Positions 1 to 8,974 of a DNA stretch of 64,000 nt are shown here, one piece after another (the first letter of the stretch is position 1; each line of letters starts with the position of its first letter). The stretch lies in assembly GCA_964645625.1 (NCBI GenBank), contig CAZYAI010000008.1, forward strand, positions 4,663-68,662, in the 5' to 3' direction. The notes beneath the pieces were generated by a model, which was not told where the DNA came from, did no database searches, and was given only the letters and a program-made list of their open reading frames with translations. Source of the stretch: AB-137-C09 sp964645625. Its GTDB lineage: Bacteria > Pseudomonadota > Zetaproteobacteria > Mariprofundales > Mariprofundaceae. The translations under genes and the position numbers were made by a program.

Positions 1-497
1 AACAGACCATCGGCATCTTGATCCAGTACTGCAACATCGCCAGCGGCAATATGTGCTTGCACCCGATGCCAACCATCAATGCCAAGATAGCGCAGTTGTT
101 GCCAAGCATTATCGTCCGCTATGGTTTGTCGCAGTGTTTCGGGCATGCCAAAGGCCGTGCCGTGAATCCCTGAGTCAGCATCGTTATGGAAGCTCCAACA
201 TAGCCACCAGTCTTCAGGATCAATGCCTGCATGGTCGGCCAGTTCTTGCAGCAGCATGTCGCCATCGAGCATGGAAGGGGATTTAAGTGGCAGGTGTAGT
301 GTGCGCAGCAACAGCGACTCTTGCGGTAGTAATACCACTGCGCCAGCGAACATGTCCGCCGTTAAACCTTCAGGTAAAGCTGGCAGTAGGGCATCGTCAT
401 CCAGTGTGATTGGTTCACATTGCAGGCCATGGTCTTCATGAAACCATGCCAGTGTGTGTGCATCCCAGTAGATATACGTTTGCTTGCTATCATTCAT
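1..497 (-). CDS. gspL: Type II secretion system protein GspL (3' part cut by window edge)
   Basis: Reverse-strand reading frame starting MNDSKQTYIYWDAHTLAWF and running off the left edge, so only about 165 N-terminal residues are present. The fragment fits the cytoplasmic, actin-like domain of GspL, with the strand-turn pattern SLLLRTLHLPLKSPSML near residues 60-75. In the family this domain couples the GspE ATPase to the inner-membrane platform through GspM. The ATG overlaps the gspK stop as ATGA, so translation is probably coupled. The identification rests on position after gspH-I-J-K as much as on sequence; the transmembrane and periplasmic ferredoxin-like parts are outside the window. Confidence 0.85.
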   Translation of the reverse strand, partial: MNDSKQTYIYWDAHTLAWFHEDHGLQCEPITLDDDALLPALPEGLTADMFAGAVVLLPQESLLLRTLHLPLKSPSMLDGDMLLQELADHAGIDPEDWWLCWSFHNDADSGIHGTAFGMPETLRQTIADDNAWQQLRYLGIDGWHRVQAHIAAGDVAVLDQDADGL

Positions 498-1420
498 GGT
501 TGCCAAATATTACGCTCCCGCCATCGTAAACTGATCTTGCCGCCTTGCCGCGCCAATAGGTAATCTTCCTTCCAATCAACATGCCCGAAGATTGCTTGGG
601 TATGTAATATAAACATATCACTGCTCACGCTTAACCGTGTTATATTTCCGCCTGCTGCCCACGGTTGGGTGGTGATGGTGGTTACATCAGCATAAGGGCG
701 CGCTGTGATGAACGCATCGGCATCGGCATCGGTCATTTGGGGGAATAACATCAGCAATACGCGTTTGTCGGCCGTGTTGATGTTAACCAAAGTTTTAACT
801 CCCGCATAAACAGGGCGTACGATGGCGATACCTTGCAAGGCGTGAACCACAGCGGGCTCAAAGCCTGCCACCATGCGTAATTCATTCCAGCGGTCAAGCC
901 TAGCATTTTTTACACTGTATGGCTTACCATAATACGCCTCTGCCTCGGCACCACCTGGACCTGAAGGGAGGTCATCTTTATCCATCCAATCCACCAAGGC
1001 ATCGACCAAAGAAGGGTTTAACTCCAGCATGGTAAACAGGCGTTTAACTTCGCTGACGCTGTAGTTGTCTGCCACACCTTGGTCGGTTACTAAATCATTG
1101 AGGTTATAAAAGCGATTGCTGTCTTCTAGCTGCCCCATCACCAAGCCATCATCCAATGGGAATGGTGTTGGCGGCAATGCCCAATCTTCTTCTAAGTTAT
1201 CCGTTTGACTGTTTTTAGCATCGCTTTCTAACGCTAATCGAGCCAATTTAAGTGCCGACAACGATGCTAATTCAGCGGTGGTGGAGAGTTGTTGATTTTC
1301 GGCACGGCGTAAAGAGAGCATATCTTCATACGCTGCATTGGCAGCCCAACCCGCAATCAAGGCGACCAGCCCTAATACAATAATCAACGCTGCGCCCCGT
1401 TGTTGCTGGGTGTGCCTCAT
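494..1420 (-). CDS. gspK: Type II secretion minor pseudopilin GspK
   Basis: 308 residues starting MRHTQQQRGAALIIVLGLV. The short basic leader, RG cleavage site and hydrophobic helix are a class III prepilin signal. As usual for GspK, the Glu at mature position 5 that other pseudopilins carry is absent. The rest is a large GspK-type globular domain (YYGKPYSVKNARLDRWNEL, later NINTADKRVLLMLFP). GspK caps the pseudopilus tip with GspI and GspJ. This start was chosen because it gives a normal prepilin leader; an upstream in-frame extension to 1504 lies within gspJ. Four-base overlaps with gspJ and gspL indicate one operon. Confidence 0.93.
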   Translation of the reverse strand: MRHTQQQRGAALIIVLGLVALIAGWAANAAYEDMLSLRRAENQQLSTTAELASLSALKLARLALESDAKNSQTDNLEEDWALPPTPFPLDDGLVMGQLEDSNRFYNLNDLVTDQGVADNYSVSEVKRLFTMLELNPSLVDALVDWMDKDDLPSGPGGAEAEAYYGKPYSVKNARLDRWNELRMVAGFEPAVVHALQGIAIVRPVYAGVKTLVNINTADKRVLLMLFPQMTDADADAFITARPYADVTTITTQPWAAGGNITRLSVSSDMFILHTQAIFGHVDWKEDYLLARQGGKISLRWRERNIWQP

Positions 1421-1989
1421 AACAAAGCCTGCGCTGTGGGCAATAACCACATCGATTCGCGCCCATCGCCATCGCGCACATGAATGCGCACTGCTTTTGG
1501 CCAAAGGAATACACTATTGTCGTCCCACTGACGTACCCACTCGCCTGATATTTTCATCAATTCTACTTCAAAAGAAGTCGTTTTACCGAGCAACATGCGC
1601 TGCGGTTCTTGTTGCGTATCGCCCCACAGCAAGCGTGATTCACGCACCAACACACCTTCTTGCTCATCAATATGATAATAAACTTCCGTAATGCCCGCCC
1701 GCCCAGGTTCGCGTACTAACAACCGTAGTTGATCAAAAAAAACATCACCGCGCCCATCGTTTTTTAGTTGCAAAGGACGACTGCCGATGACGTAACTTTC
1801 GGTCATCATGGCAATATCGCTGCGCAGTTGTCGCCCTGTCCAACTGGTCGATTCTTGACTGTCGCGCACCTCTTGCAGGCGCAAGAAACCTTCGCCCGAT
1901 ACAGCCAGTACGCCGTAAGTCACGCCAGCAATCAGGCTCATCACCACCACTGCCATGAGCAGTTCGATCAGCGTGAAACCACGGCTCAT
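1417..1989 (-). CDS. gspJ: Type II secretion minor pseudopilin GspJ
   Basis: 190 residues with a very short leader, MSRG, then FTLIELLMAVVVMSLIAG. This is the prepilin peptidase site followed by Phe+1, Glu+5 and the N-terminal helix. The C-terminal part (residues 60-185) is the beta-rich pseudopilin head expected for GspJ, of ordinary length. It acts in the periplasmic pseudopilus tip complex with GspI and GspK. It overlaps gspI upstream and gspK downstream by four bases each. Confidence 0.93.
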   Translation of the reverse strand: MSRGFTLIELLMAVVVMSLIAGVTYGVLAVSGEGFLRLQEVRDSQESTSWTGRQLRSDIAMMTESYVIGSRPLQLKNDGRGDVFFDQLRLLVREPGRAGITEVYYHIDEQEGVLVRESRLLWGDTQQEPQRMLLGKTTSFEVELMKISGEWVRQWDDNSVFLWPKAVRIHVRDGDGRESMWLLPTAQALL

Positions 1990-2330
1990 GGCAGCACCAA
2001 AAAAACAAACAAGCGCACTTCAGGTTGTCCTTCGCTTTGTACCGCTACATTGCGCCGTACAAATTTAGGTAGCTCGGTTTTTTCTGTCCAAGCACGCCAA
2101 TGGAAGTTTTGCCCCTGCCATTGTACATCACCACTATCATCATTAGCCGCAGCATTGGGTTTGAGCATTTGTTCAGCCAATTGGTTGCGTGCCACCGTTT
2201 CTGCGGTTTGCTGTTGCATCAAGGTGATTTGTATGTCCGACGAAGCACCCAAACGTCCCAGTAGTGCCACCAAGGCAAAGGCGGCAATGCTTAATGCCAC
2301 CAATACTTCAATTAAGGTGAAACCGCGCAT
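1986..2330 (-). CDS. gspI: Type II secretion minor pseudopilin GspI
   Basis: 114 residues starting MRG then FTLIEVLVALSIAAFALVAL, a prepilin-type signal with Glu+5. The length and the motif ETVARNQLAEQ after the helix are typical of GspI. GspI nucleates the tip complex with GspJ and GspK. The gene overlaps gspJ by four bases, and its start codon overlaps the gspH stop by one base (TAATG), so it belongs to the same transcript. Confidence 0.93.
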   Translation of the reverse strand: MRGFTLIEVLVALSIAAFALVALLGRLGASSDIQITLMQQQTAETVARNQLAEQMLKPNAAANDDSGDVQWQGQNFHWRAWTEKTELPKFVRRNVAVQSEGQPEVRLFVFLVLP

Positions 2331-2890
2331 TACGGTGCTGCCTTGAGCAAGTGAATGCCACCAGGACCAGGCTCTAAGCGGATGGTTTCGCTTTTGCCCT
2401 TGTCACCATGGCGCAGACTTAAGCTGCCAGCCGTCAACGAACCATCAGGCCAAAACAAAAAACGCGCTAACGGCGGTGGTGTTTTTTTGCCATCAAGCCC
2501 TGTGTTGTCACTCAACGTCATGCCGATGTCACCATCCAATAAAGCTTCGTTGCACTGTACGGGGGTAGGCCAGGTGTAAGCTTGTATCACGGCGTTACTA
2601 AAGGGTTGCCAAGTTTTATCCTGACTTGGGGTGTAAAAGTCCAGGTGGTCATGGTACACACGCATCTGAATCGGCTTGCCTGCAAGTTGCGCTTCTTCGC
2701 TGACCATGCGTAGCATTTTTTGCAGTAAACGCGCTTCTGCCTCCACCTTGCCGCCTGCCGCATCAAAAAATGATGGTGCAATTAAGGCTGATAGTACCGC
2801 CATCATGGTCAGCACTAACATGATTTCAATCAGTGTGAAACCTGCATGACCATGTGTTGTAAAGCCTTTGGCGTGGTGAAGATGGTTCAT
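2330..2890 (-). CDS. gspH: Type II secretion minor pseudopilin GspH
   Basis: 186 residues. The leader is longer than in its neighbours (MNHLHHAKGFTTHGHAG), followed by FTLIEIMLVLTMMAVLSAL, the class III signal with Glu+5. The remainder is a GspH-like head domain (LARFLFWPDGSLTAGSLSL near residues 140-160). The ATG at 2890 shares one base with the plsC stop codon; a TTG one codon earlier is possible. The major pseudopilin gene gspG is not in the window, so the secretion genes must be split between loci or continue to the left. Confidence 0.9.
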   Translation of the reverse strand: MNHLHHAKGFTTHGHAGFTLIEIMLVLTMMAVLSALIAPSFFDAAGGKVEAEARLLQKMLRMVSEEAQLAGKPIQMRVYHDHLDFYTPSQDKTWQPFSNAVIQAYTWPTPVQCNEALLDGDIGMTLSDNTGLDGKKTPPPLARFLFWPDGSLTAGSLSLRHGDKGKSETIRLEPGPGGIHLLKAAP

Positions 2891-3606
2891 CAACCGCCCA
2901 TATCACGTGTTTGTGATTCGATGTCTTGCTCTAATTGCTCAAGTAGCTCTTTGCGTGGGCGACGTGCCACTTCGTCAGCAGGGATTAAGGGTAAAAAGCG
3001 CATGTGTACCACGCCTGGTGTTTTGGTGTAGCTGCGTTTGCCCCAACAAGTACCAGTGTTGTGTGCCAAAGGTAAAATACCTACGCCAGCGCGTTGTGCC
3101 AGCACCACGCCACCAGGCTTGTAGGCCTCAGGTTTGCCCACCGCTGCTCGCGTTCCTTCGGGGAAGATGACCACCCAACGACCATCGTGTAAAAAACGTT
3201 CGCCTTGTTCATTGACCGACTTTAACGCCTTGCGTGGATGCTTAAAATCCACCGCAATGGCATTGATGACGCGCAATGCCCAACCAAATATTGGAATATG
3301 AAACAGCTCTTTTTTTAACACCCACACATAGGGGGGAATCAATAAAGGCATGGCAATGGTTTCTAAGGCTGATTGATGTTTTGCCATCACAACCACGGGT
3401 TCCTGTGGTAGATGTTCGATACCTTCGATTTTTAGATGGATGCCGCAGCAGACTTTAGCCAACCATAATACCGTGCGTGACCATTGCCGCGCCCAAAACC
3501 AAGCCGCAGAAAAACCAAACAACCGTGAGCCGATCAGTAATATTGAAAATAGCGGCGTTACCGCAAAAAAAAGTAAGTTAAATAATGTAGAACGAATAAT
3601 TGCCAT
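2890..3606 (-). CDS. plsC: 1-acyl-sn-glycerol-3-phosphate acyltransferase (PlsC family)
   Basis: 238 residues. It has two N-terminal hydrophobic segments, then the acyltransferase block KHQSALET (H-x4-E, motif I), then FPEGTRAAVGK (motif III), then a proline-rich motif. The family acylates lysophosphatidic acid at the inner membrane to make phosphatidic acid. The start at 3606 (MAIIRSTLFNLL) has AAAGG at good spacing; an ATG at 3633 would add nine residues. It is the first gene of the pseudopilin operon and overlaps gspH by one base, an unusual partner for secretion genes. Confidence 0.9.
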   Translation of the reverse strand: MAIIRSTLFNLLFFAVTPLFSILLIGSRLFGFSAAWFWARQWSRTVLWLAKVCCGIHLKIEGIEHLPQEPVVVMAKHQSALETIAMPLLIPPYVWVLKKELFHIPIFGWALRVINAIAVDFKHPRKALKSVNEQGERFLHDGRWVVIFPEGTRAAVGKPEAYKPGGVVLAQRAGVGILPLAHNTGTCWGKRSYTKTPGVVHMRFLPLIPADEVARRPRKELLEQLEQDIESQTRDMGG

Positions 3607-3653
3607 AGAAACCTTTAAACCAATGCACCTCATAGCGCCGAAACTTAAGAAGT

Positions 3654-3675
3654 AGCCACCCCTATGAGGGTGGCT
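3654..3675 (-). terminator. Hairpin downstream of the TerB-like gene
   Basis: AGCCACCC at 3654-3661 pairs perfectly with GGGTGGCT at 3668-3675 around a 6-nt loop. It lies between the stop of the TerB-like gene and the plsC start, both on the minus strand. There is only a short U-poor tail, so it may be a weak terminator or an RNA-stabilising hairpin. Confidence 0.5.
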
Positions 3676-3697
3676 AAAATAACACCTTGATTAAAAA

Positions 3698-4126
3698 TCA
3701 GGGGAAGTCCAGCTCGCTTTCGACTTTGTCGCACGTATGATCAAACGAATCCCCACTATTGATGGAGTTGATCATAATTTCTTTAATATCCAAAGCTATT
3801 TCACGATTGAACCCAAAGGCTTCAGCAATGGTGAAAAACACCGCTCTCTCATCATCATTAATATCGCCGTCAGCAAGTATCATTGATACAATATCCACCA
3901 ATTGGCAAATTTTTTGGCGCATTTTTTTGGGTACAACAAACGCTGTTGCATCTGGAGCATCCATAATTACCTTGAGTTCATTTGGGCTTACATTCAGCCG
4001 TTCACAAATGATTTTTAGACATGCCTGTTCTTCATCGGTGATAACGCCATCAGCCATCATAATTGCCACGATGTTTTTAATAGCTGACTTTTTCTCCTTG
4101 CTTGAACGCCATTCAAACCATGCCAT
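3698..4126 (-). CDS. TerB-like (tellurite resistance TerB fold) protein
   Basis: 142 residues, soluble and acidic at the C-terminus. Two similar helical halves each carry an acidic turn: MMADGVITDEEQ near residue 25 and ILADGDINDDER near residue 85. This DG-x-I-x-D/E-E pattern marks the TerB/DjlA-like helical fold, which may bind metal. The start at 4126 was chosen because AGGAG sits 6 nt upstream; the ATG at 4132 is too close to it. No other ter genes are nearby, so a role in tellurite resistance cannot be claimed. The 270 bp upstream hold only short hairpins such as GATACG/CGTATC at 4148-4167. Confidence 0.75.
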   Translation of the reverse strand: MAWFEWRSSKEKKSAIKNIVAIMMADGVITDEEQACLKIICERLNVSPNELKVIMDAPDATAFVVPKKMRQKICQLVDIVSMILADGDINDDERAVFFTIAEAFGFNREIALDIKEIMINSINSGDSFDHTCDKVESELDFP

Positions 4127-4398
4127 AAGCATCTCCTGTGATGCGTTGATACGACACGCGCCGTATCATCGAGTAGGGGCGACTGGGTCGCCACCATGAT
4201 CTTTTTCCACCATTAAATGATGAAACGGCGAATGCTAGCGCAAGGGTAGGGTAGGGCATACCATTATTGTCAAGCGTTTGAATGATATACAGATTCTACT
4301 GCTAACAACGCGCCGTTTAGCGGAGTTGTACTTGATGTAAATCAGGTAACATACATCCTGTTGAGTTTGTGCCTGTTTGCCAGTGTACCCTTTGACTG

Positions 4399-4869
4399 CT
4401 ACAAACTGGTAGGGCGTGAAATCATCAACCAATACACAAGCATCATGGCCAAAAAGGCAGGTACCCCTAAGGCACACCATATTTTTTCTAAACGCCAATA
4501 GCTTGTTGGCAAGTCATGACCTGAATGGAAGGCATACGCAGCCATGTCGCGCATTTTTATTTGAATCCAAACCACTGGTAACCAGCACATACCTGCTATG
4601 ATATAGAGTAATAACGTCAGCCATAGCCATGCTTCTTGCCACTGATAATCCAATAACAGCACCATAGCCACCCCTGTTAAGGGCTGAATCACGATGGTTG
4701 GCGTGGTAAAATACCAGTCTGCACGTACGACCCAACGCGTAATTATAGCGATGGCATGAATGTCTTTACTGCGGTTCGTGACAAAGAAGTAAAACGCCGA
4801 ACCAAACCCTGTACCAACCAACACCACGGAGGAAAGAATATGCAACCATTTGAGTAAAAAATATTCCAT
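4399..4869 (-). CDS. DUF2269-family integral membrane protein
   Basis: 156 residues with four hydrophobic segments (about 5-28, 55-75, 80-105 and 130-150) and the N-terminal pattern LLKWLHILSSVVLVGTGFG. That pattern is typical of DUF2269 inner-membrane proteins, with conserved His and Gly in the first helix. Function is not established. The start overlaps the stop of the upstream SDR-DoxX gene by one base (TAATG). The two are therefore translationally coupled and probably act together at the membrane. Confidence 0.8.
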   Translation of the reverse strand: MEYFLLKWLHILSSVVLVGTGFGSAFYFFVTNRSKDIHAIAIITRWVVRADWYFTTPTIVIQPLTGVAMVLLLDYQWQEAWLWLTLLLYIIAGMCWLPVVWIQIKMRDMAAYAFHSGHDLPTSYWRLEKIWCALGVPAFLAMMLVYWLMISRPTSL

Positions 4870-6143
4870 TATTTATCTTCCCACACTGCAATCAATGCCA
4901 TCAGAGCCAGTAATGGTATGTTTTTCACCACGGGGGTAAAAGGGTGTAGCAATAATGAAGGGATAAACAATACGATGATCACAGAGTATATAAGCACCAC
5001 TGCTATTTGTGCATGCCATAAGTAAGGCAAGCGACGGTTGATGATAATCATGACACCCAGAGTTACATCCAGTAACACAGCGAACCATAAACTTAATGTC
5101 GCATAGTTGCCTGATAGCCCTACATCGCTCAATAACGCCAATGAGGACTGGTAACTGAACAGGGAGACTACACCGCTGTAAATCCATAAAAAAGCCAAGC
5201 TGTAGGCAGCTAGAGGTAACAGCCATTGAGATAGCAACTGGCAACGAAATATTGCCTTCTTTTCTTTTGGAATAAATGACTCAGCACGATGCAAAGACCT
5301 GCCCAGCATCGTTTCAAATAGATGGTGATCACCATGATTGCCACGCTGAAGCATTGCCCAAGTATCTGAACATAAAGGGCTATGTGGAAATGTATCGCCA
5401 AGGCGCGCTAATCCGCGCATGATGATCGCAGGTATAGGTAAACACCAAGCACGCCGATGGTAACCCAAGCCCTGACGTAATGTTTGCAGGTATGTTTTGA
5501 TACTGATCGCTTCAGGACCTGCGGCGATAATAGATTGTGATTGCCATGTTTGAGCGTTCACTAAGTGGCATAACAAATCAAGCAGGTCATCCAGTAATAC
5601 AGGTTGAACCATCTGCTTGCCATCAGCAGGCAATAGGTGGATTGGCAGTGCTGCCCATTGTCTAAACATTGTCGCACTTATACCATCATCGCCGTAAACC
5701 AGCGAAGGTTGCACAATTGCCCACTGTAGCGACAAACTACGTAAAAAATCATCGGCTACTTTTTTACTACGGTGGTAAGCCGTTTGTGCGTGGTCATCCG
5801 CACCTAAAGCGGATAACTGAATCACTCGCGATACTCCTGCCTGCTGACAAGCAGTAAACAGAGCAATGGGCACTCGACTATGCAGCGTATCAAAGCTCGT
5901 GTCTTCACTTTGCCGAATAATGCCCACAGTATTGATGACCACATCCATACCACGAACACGCGCTTGCCATAATGCAGCTTGGTGGTCGGTGTTAAAGTCA
6001 ACCTGAATGGTGTGCAGGTTTGCATGATTTGTACGCAGTTTTTTATGATGTACACATGCGGTCACTTGATGACCATTTGCTAATAATGCTGTGATAAGGT
6101 GCTGACCGATAAAGCCGCTGGATCCAGTAACAAATACTTTCAT
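4869..6143 (-). CDS. NAD(P)-binding SDR (epimerase-like) fused to a DoxX-like membrane domain
   Basis: 424 residues. Residues 1-280 are an extended short-chain dehydrogenase: the Rossmann motif VTGSSGFIGQHL at residues 5-16, then QLSALGAD and the active-site-like YHRSKK near residue 125. Residues 300-424 contain four hydrophobic helices resembling the DoxX-like family. This two-part architecture recurs in proteobacteria, usually beside a DUF2269 gene as here. The substrate is unknown. The sequence supports a membrane-tethered oxidoreductase or epimerase acting on an NAD(P)-linked substrate. There is no strong Shine-Dalgarno. Confidence 0.85.
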   Translation of the reverse strand: MKVFVTGSSGFIGQHLITALLANGHQVTACVHHKKLRTNHANLHTIQVDFNTDHQAALWQARVRGMDVVINTVGIIRQSEDTSFDTLHSRVPIALFTACQQAGVSRVIQLSALGADDHAQTAYHRSKKVADDFLRSLSLQWAIVQPSLVYGDDGISATMFRQWAALPIHLLPADGKQMVQPVLLDDLLDLLCHLVNAQTWQSQSIIAAGPEAISIKTYLQTLRQGLGYHRRAWCLPIPAIIMRGLARLGDTFPHSPLCSDTWAMLQRGNHGDHHLFETMLGRSLHRAESFIPKEKKAIFRCQLLSQWLLPLAAYSLAFLWIYSGVVSLFSYQSSLALLSDVGLSGNYATLSLWFAVLLDVTLGVMIIINRRLPYLWHAQIAVVLIYSVIIVLFIPSLLLHPFTPVVKNIPLLALMALIAVWEDK

Positions 6144-6230
6144 AATCGGGTCTCTCTAGTAAGCGCGATAGCTGAATTATGGCTGTTTATGATTCAGATG
6201 ACCATGTTAATGTCATTTTAGCATGCGGTC

Positions 6231-7925
6231 TTATGATGCTCCCTCATTTTCTTTCTTTTTATCTTCTGCACTCACCATGTGGTATTCATCTTCTGACATC
6301 ACTTTATTGATGGTAAAAACAGCATAATTGGCACCGATGCGACCTTCTGGAAGCATATAGCAAATAATGCGAGCCTGACCGTGACGTTTAATCGATACCG
6401 TCATTGGTACAGGTGTCCCTGTCCATTCACCCATCCATACATTCCAGCCTGTTGCTGTTTTCTCCAACAATGCCAGCCACATAGATTCTGCTGCTGAGTT
6501 GTTTAACAAGGCAACTTTAGCGGGGAATAGTTTGGATGGTGCAAACTTAATACCGCATTGTACCACGCCCTGTAGGGAGCTACGATACCAACGCACCATA
6601 CCAAAGCGTGAAGAATTGGCTGCAAATTTAATCTCCACCAAGGAACCAACAGGGAATGCCTTATGACGACCTTCCAAGGAAATGCCATCATCCGATAGAT
6701 CCATGACCTTCCAGCTTCTAAACGATTCGTAGGGGTCTTCGATATACAACTCTTCTTTTAACACCAAGGCGATACGCGCAAAGAGGTTGCGCCCCTTGTC
6801 TTTCAGAACTTTACGTTCAGGGCGTGGTGTTTTTTTAAAGGTTCGTAGTAAAGAGGTGCTACATAGGTGAAGTTCTGCAAATACATGCTCCAAATGCAGT
6901 CCATCCCCCAGTTTTCCACTGGTATCATTGTCCTTTTTAGGTTGGTATCTTACCAATTCAATGACGCGATCTAATAACTTTTGACCACGAATAAGAAAAA
7001 TATTCATGTCATCAATATCAGAAAGATTCGTTGAACGACGAGGCTTGAGGTGCGGTTGTTCTAGGCGCGAGATTAACCAAGCTTTGCCTTGAGTGTTTTG
7101 CGGCTTTTCACCTGCACGTAAAAATGCTATGTCGGCATAGGCGGCAAATTCTGGCAAACGCTTAAATAGTATCTGTTGTTCATCCAAGGTTAAGCGGCAA
7201 AGATCCAAACGCCGTAACAGCTCATGCTGAATCATGGCGTTTTTTAAACGATAAATATCTGTTTTTGCTTTTTTTTGATCCAAAGTACGCGCAATCGTCA
7301 ACCCTAAGCGAGCCATTTCAAAGCTTTGCCTTACCTCCAAGGGTGATGGAGGCAAATAATTTGAGCTATCGCGTTGAAGGGCTTGTAGCGATAATTGCAC
7401 GGCAATGCCTGTAACATAAACCATATCTTGGTATAAACTGGGTTTTTTGCGCGCTTTGTCTTTAATCATGACGACACCGATTTTATAGGCGCGCATGACT
7501 TGTGACCCCATATCACGTGGCATGACATCCAAATAGTCTTCCAACATTTTTAAATACTTAATACGGAACGATAAAGGGACAAAAGGGCTGCGATTCAGGC
7601 TTTTCAACCATTGTTTGACACGCTCTGCCTGCATATCGATCTGCAAATCATCACGGCTCATACGTAAAGTTTCCAAGGACTTCATAATGTCCATAAACTG
7701 TACGCGTAACAAATCAATTAAGAGACTTGCTTTTTCTTCGCTAATATCAGTGGTTGTGAGTTGTAATTGCTGCTCTAGTTCATACGTTGCGGCATCAAGC
7801 AGCTCATCACGGCGACGGGTATCCTCTGTTTCAGTTTCAGGTTCTTCTTCGATTTCATCCTCGCCACCTTCTACTTTTGGTTTTTCTTCTGTATTTAATA
7901 CCATTACAGATTTTTTATTGCTCAT
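6231..7925 (-). CDS. Large protein with C-terminal PilZ-like domain
   Basis: 564 residues, predicted cytoplasmic, with a very acidic low-complexity N-terminus (residues 12-40, Glu/Thr rich). The centre is helical with no family I recognise. Around residues 405-470 the sequence WKVMDLSDDGISLEGRHKAF followed later by GMVRWYRSS and CGIKF follows the PilZ beta-barrel pattern (DLSxxGxxL, then a V-R-W strand). The RxxxR c-di-GMP switch is not obvious, so nucleotide binding is uncertain. It is a lone gene with AAGG upstream of the ATG. It could be a c-di-GMP effector or a degenerate PilZ scaffold. Confidence 0.6.
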   Translation of the reverse strand: MSNKKSVMVLNTEEKPKVEGGEDEIEEEPETETEDTRRRDELLDAATYELEQQLQLTTTDISEEKASLLIDLLRVQFMDIMKSLETLRMSRDDLQIDMQAERVKQWLKSLNRSPFVPLSFRIKYLKMLEDYLDVMPRDMGSQVMRAYKIGVVMIKDKARKKPSLYQDMVYVTGIAVQLSLQALQRDSSNYLPPSPLEVRQSFEMARLGLTIARTLDQKKAKTDIYRLKNAMIQHELLRRLDLCRLTLDEQQILFKRLPEFAAYADIAFLRAGEKPQNTQGKAWLISRLEQPHLKPRRSTNLSDIDDMNIFLIRGQKLLDRVIELVRYQPKKDNDTSGKLGDGLHLEHVFAELHLCSTSLLRTFKKTPRPERKVLKDKGRNLFARIALVLKEELYIEDPYESFRSWKVMDLSDDGISLEGRHKAFPVGSLVEIKFAANSSRFGMVRWYRSSLQGVVQCGIKFAPSKLFPAKVALLNNSAAESMWLALLEKTATGWNVWMGEWTGTPVPMTVSIKRHGQARIICYMLPEGRIGANYAVFTINKVMSEDEYHMVSAEDKKKENEGAS

Positions 7926-8067
7926 TGTTTAACACCTTTGCGACTTTAATTAAAGGATATAAGTATATAAGAATACTATAATAGACCTAAAAGTGGGATT
8001 TTAGCACTCTAAGCAAACAAGTAAACTTGTGGCTTGCACGCAATATCTTTACCGCTAATCAATAAGC

Positions 8068-8233
8068 GGCTTTCCGTTTAAGACGGGGCAAAAGCAATAT
8101 AGATATGCGTGACATCGTAGGTTGGGTTGAGGTACGAAACCCAACAAAGGAGCATAAGTTGGGTTTCGTACCTCAACCACAACCTACATGATGGTGTTGT
8201 AGTGTACATGCATCCTATCTTAAAAGGGAAGCT
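8068..8233. mobile_element. Non-coding element with GGCTTTCC-type terminal inverted repeats (copy 1)
   Basis: 166 bp. The left end, GGCTTTCCGTTTAAGACGGG, is an imperfect inverted repeat of the right end, which reads TCTTAAAAGGGAAGCT. Inside, a perfect 21-bp inverted repeat (8125-8145 with 8158-8178) surrounds 12 nt. Much of the sequence recurs at 52735-52869, including GGATATGCGTGACATCGTAG-like and CATGATGG segments. It fills the 350-bp gap between pyrF and the PilZ-like gene; no coding sequence is seen there. Confidence 0.65.
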
Positions 8234-8277
8234 CAATAAGCTTTGCTTGCTATGCGCTATAGCATTTATTGTTCGGG

Positions 8278-8961
8278 TTAAACTATCATCTTAATCCTAG
8301 CTTGCTCCATCATTGCCACCGCCTCAGCGGCAGCTTGTGCGGGATGATTTGCTTGCACGATAGGGCGACCAATGACCAAATAGTCAGATCCAGCATTCAC
8401 GGCATCGGCAGGCGTTGCTACCCGCGCCTGATCTTGTACATCCTGACCACCCCAACGAATCCCTGGTGTTACGGTGACAAAATCTTTTCCACATCGCGCT
8501 TTTAATGCTGCAACCTCATGCACACTGGATACCACACCAGCAAGCCCAGCCTGTTGCGCCATGGCTGCTGCCGATAGCACACGCTCTTGGGTATGAGCAT
8601 CAGGTGTGGTGCTGGTCAACACGGTTACGGCAATTAACTGCATCGAAGGGTAATCTGCTGCTGCCTGTGCTGCTGCCTCTAGCATTGCTTGCCCACCACT
8701 GGCATGCACGTTGACCATATCGACACCCAAGGCACCCGCACTATGCACTGCTTCTGCTACGGTGTTGGGAATATCATGAAACTTCAGGTCTAAAAAAATA
8801 CGGTGGTCGCGTTGCAATGACTCGATTAAACGCGGACCTTCGGCAACAAACAAACGCAGTCCAACTTTTAACCAACCCACAGAGCCCACTAATTGATCTC
8901 TTAAAGCTAAAGCTTGGTCTGCATGAGGAACATCCAAGGCAACCATAATGCGATTTTTCAT
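8278..8961 (-). CDS. pyrF: Orotidine 5'-phosphate decarboxylase
   Basis: 227 residues. Decarboxylates OMP to UMP, the last step of pyrimidine synthesis, in the cytoplasm. The N-terminal RIMVALDVP, the catalytic block FLDLKFHDIPNTV (D-x-K-x-x-D, about residue 60) and TPGIRWGG near residue 185 are the family signatures. Start at 8961 is preceded by AGGAG. It ends the rpsA-ihfB-lapA-lapB run, a common gammaproteobacterial position. Confidence 0.97.
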   Translation of the reverse strand: MKNRIMVALDVPHADQALALRDQLVGSVGWLKVGLRLFVAEGPRLIESLQRDHRIFLDLKFHDIPNTVAEAVHSAGALGVDMVNVHASGGQAMLEAAAQAAADYPSMQLIAVTVLTSTTPDAHTQERVLSAAAMAQQAGLAGVVSSVHEVAALKARCGKDFVTVTPGIRWGGQDVQDQARVATPADAVNAGSDYLVIGRPIVQANHPAQAAAEAVAMMEQARIKMIV

Positions 8962-8974
8962 ATATTCTCCTGTG

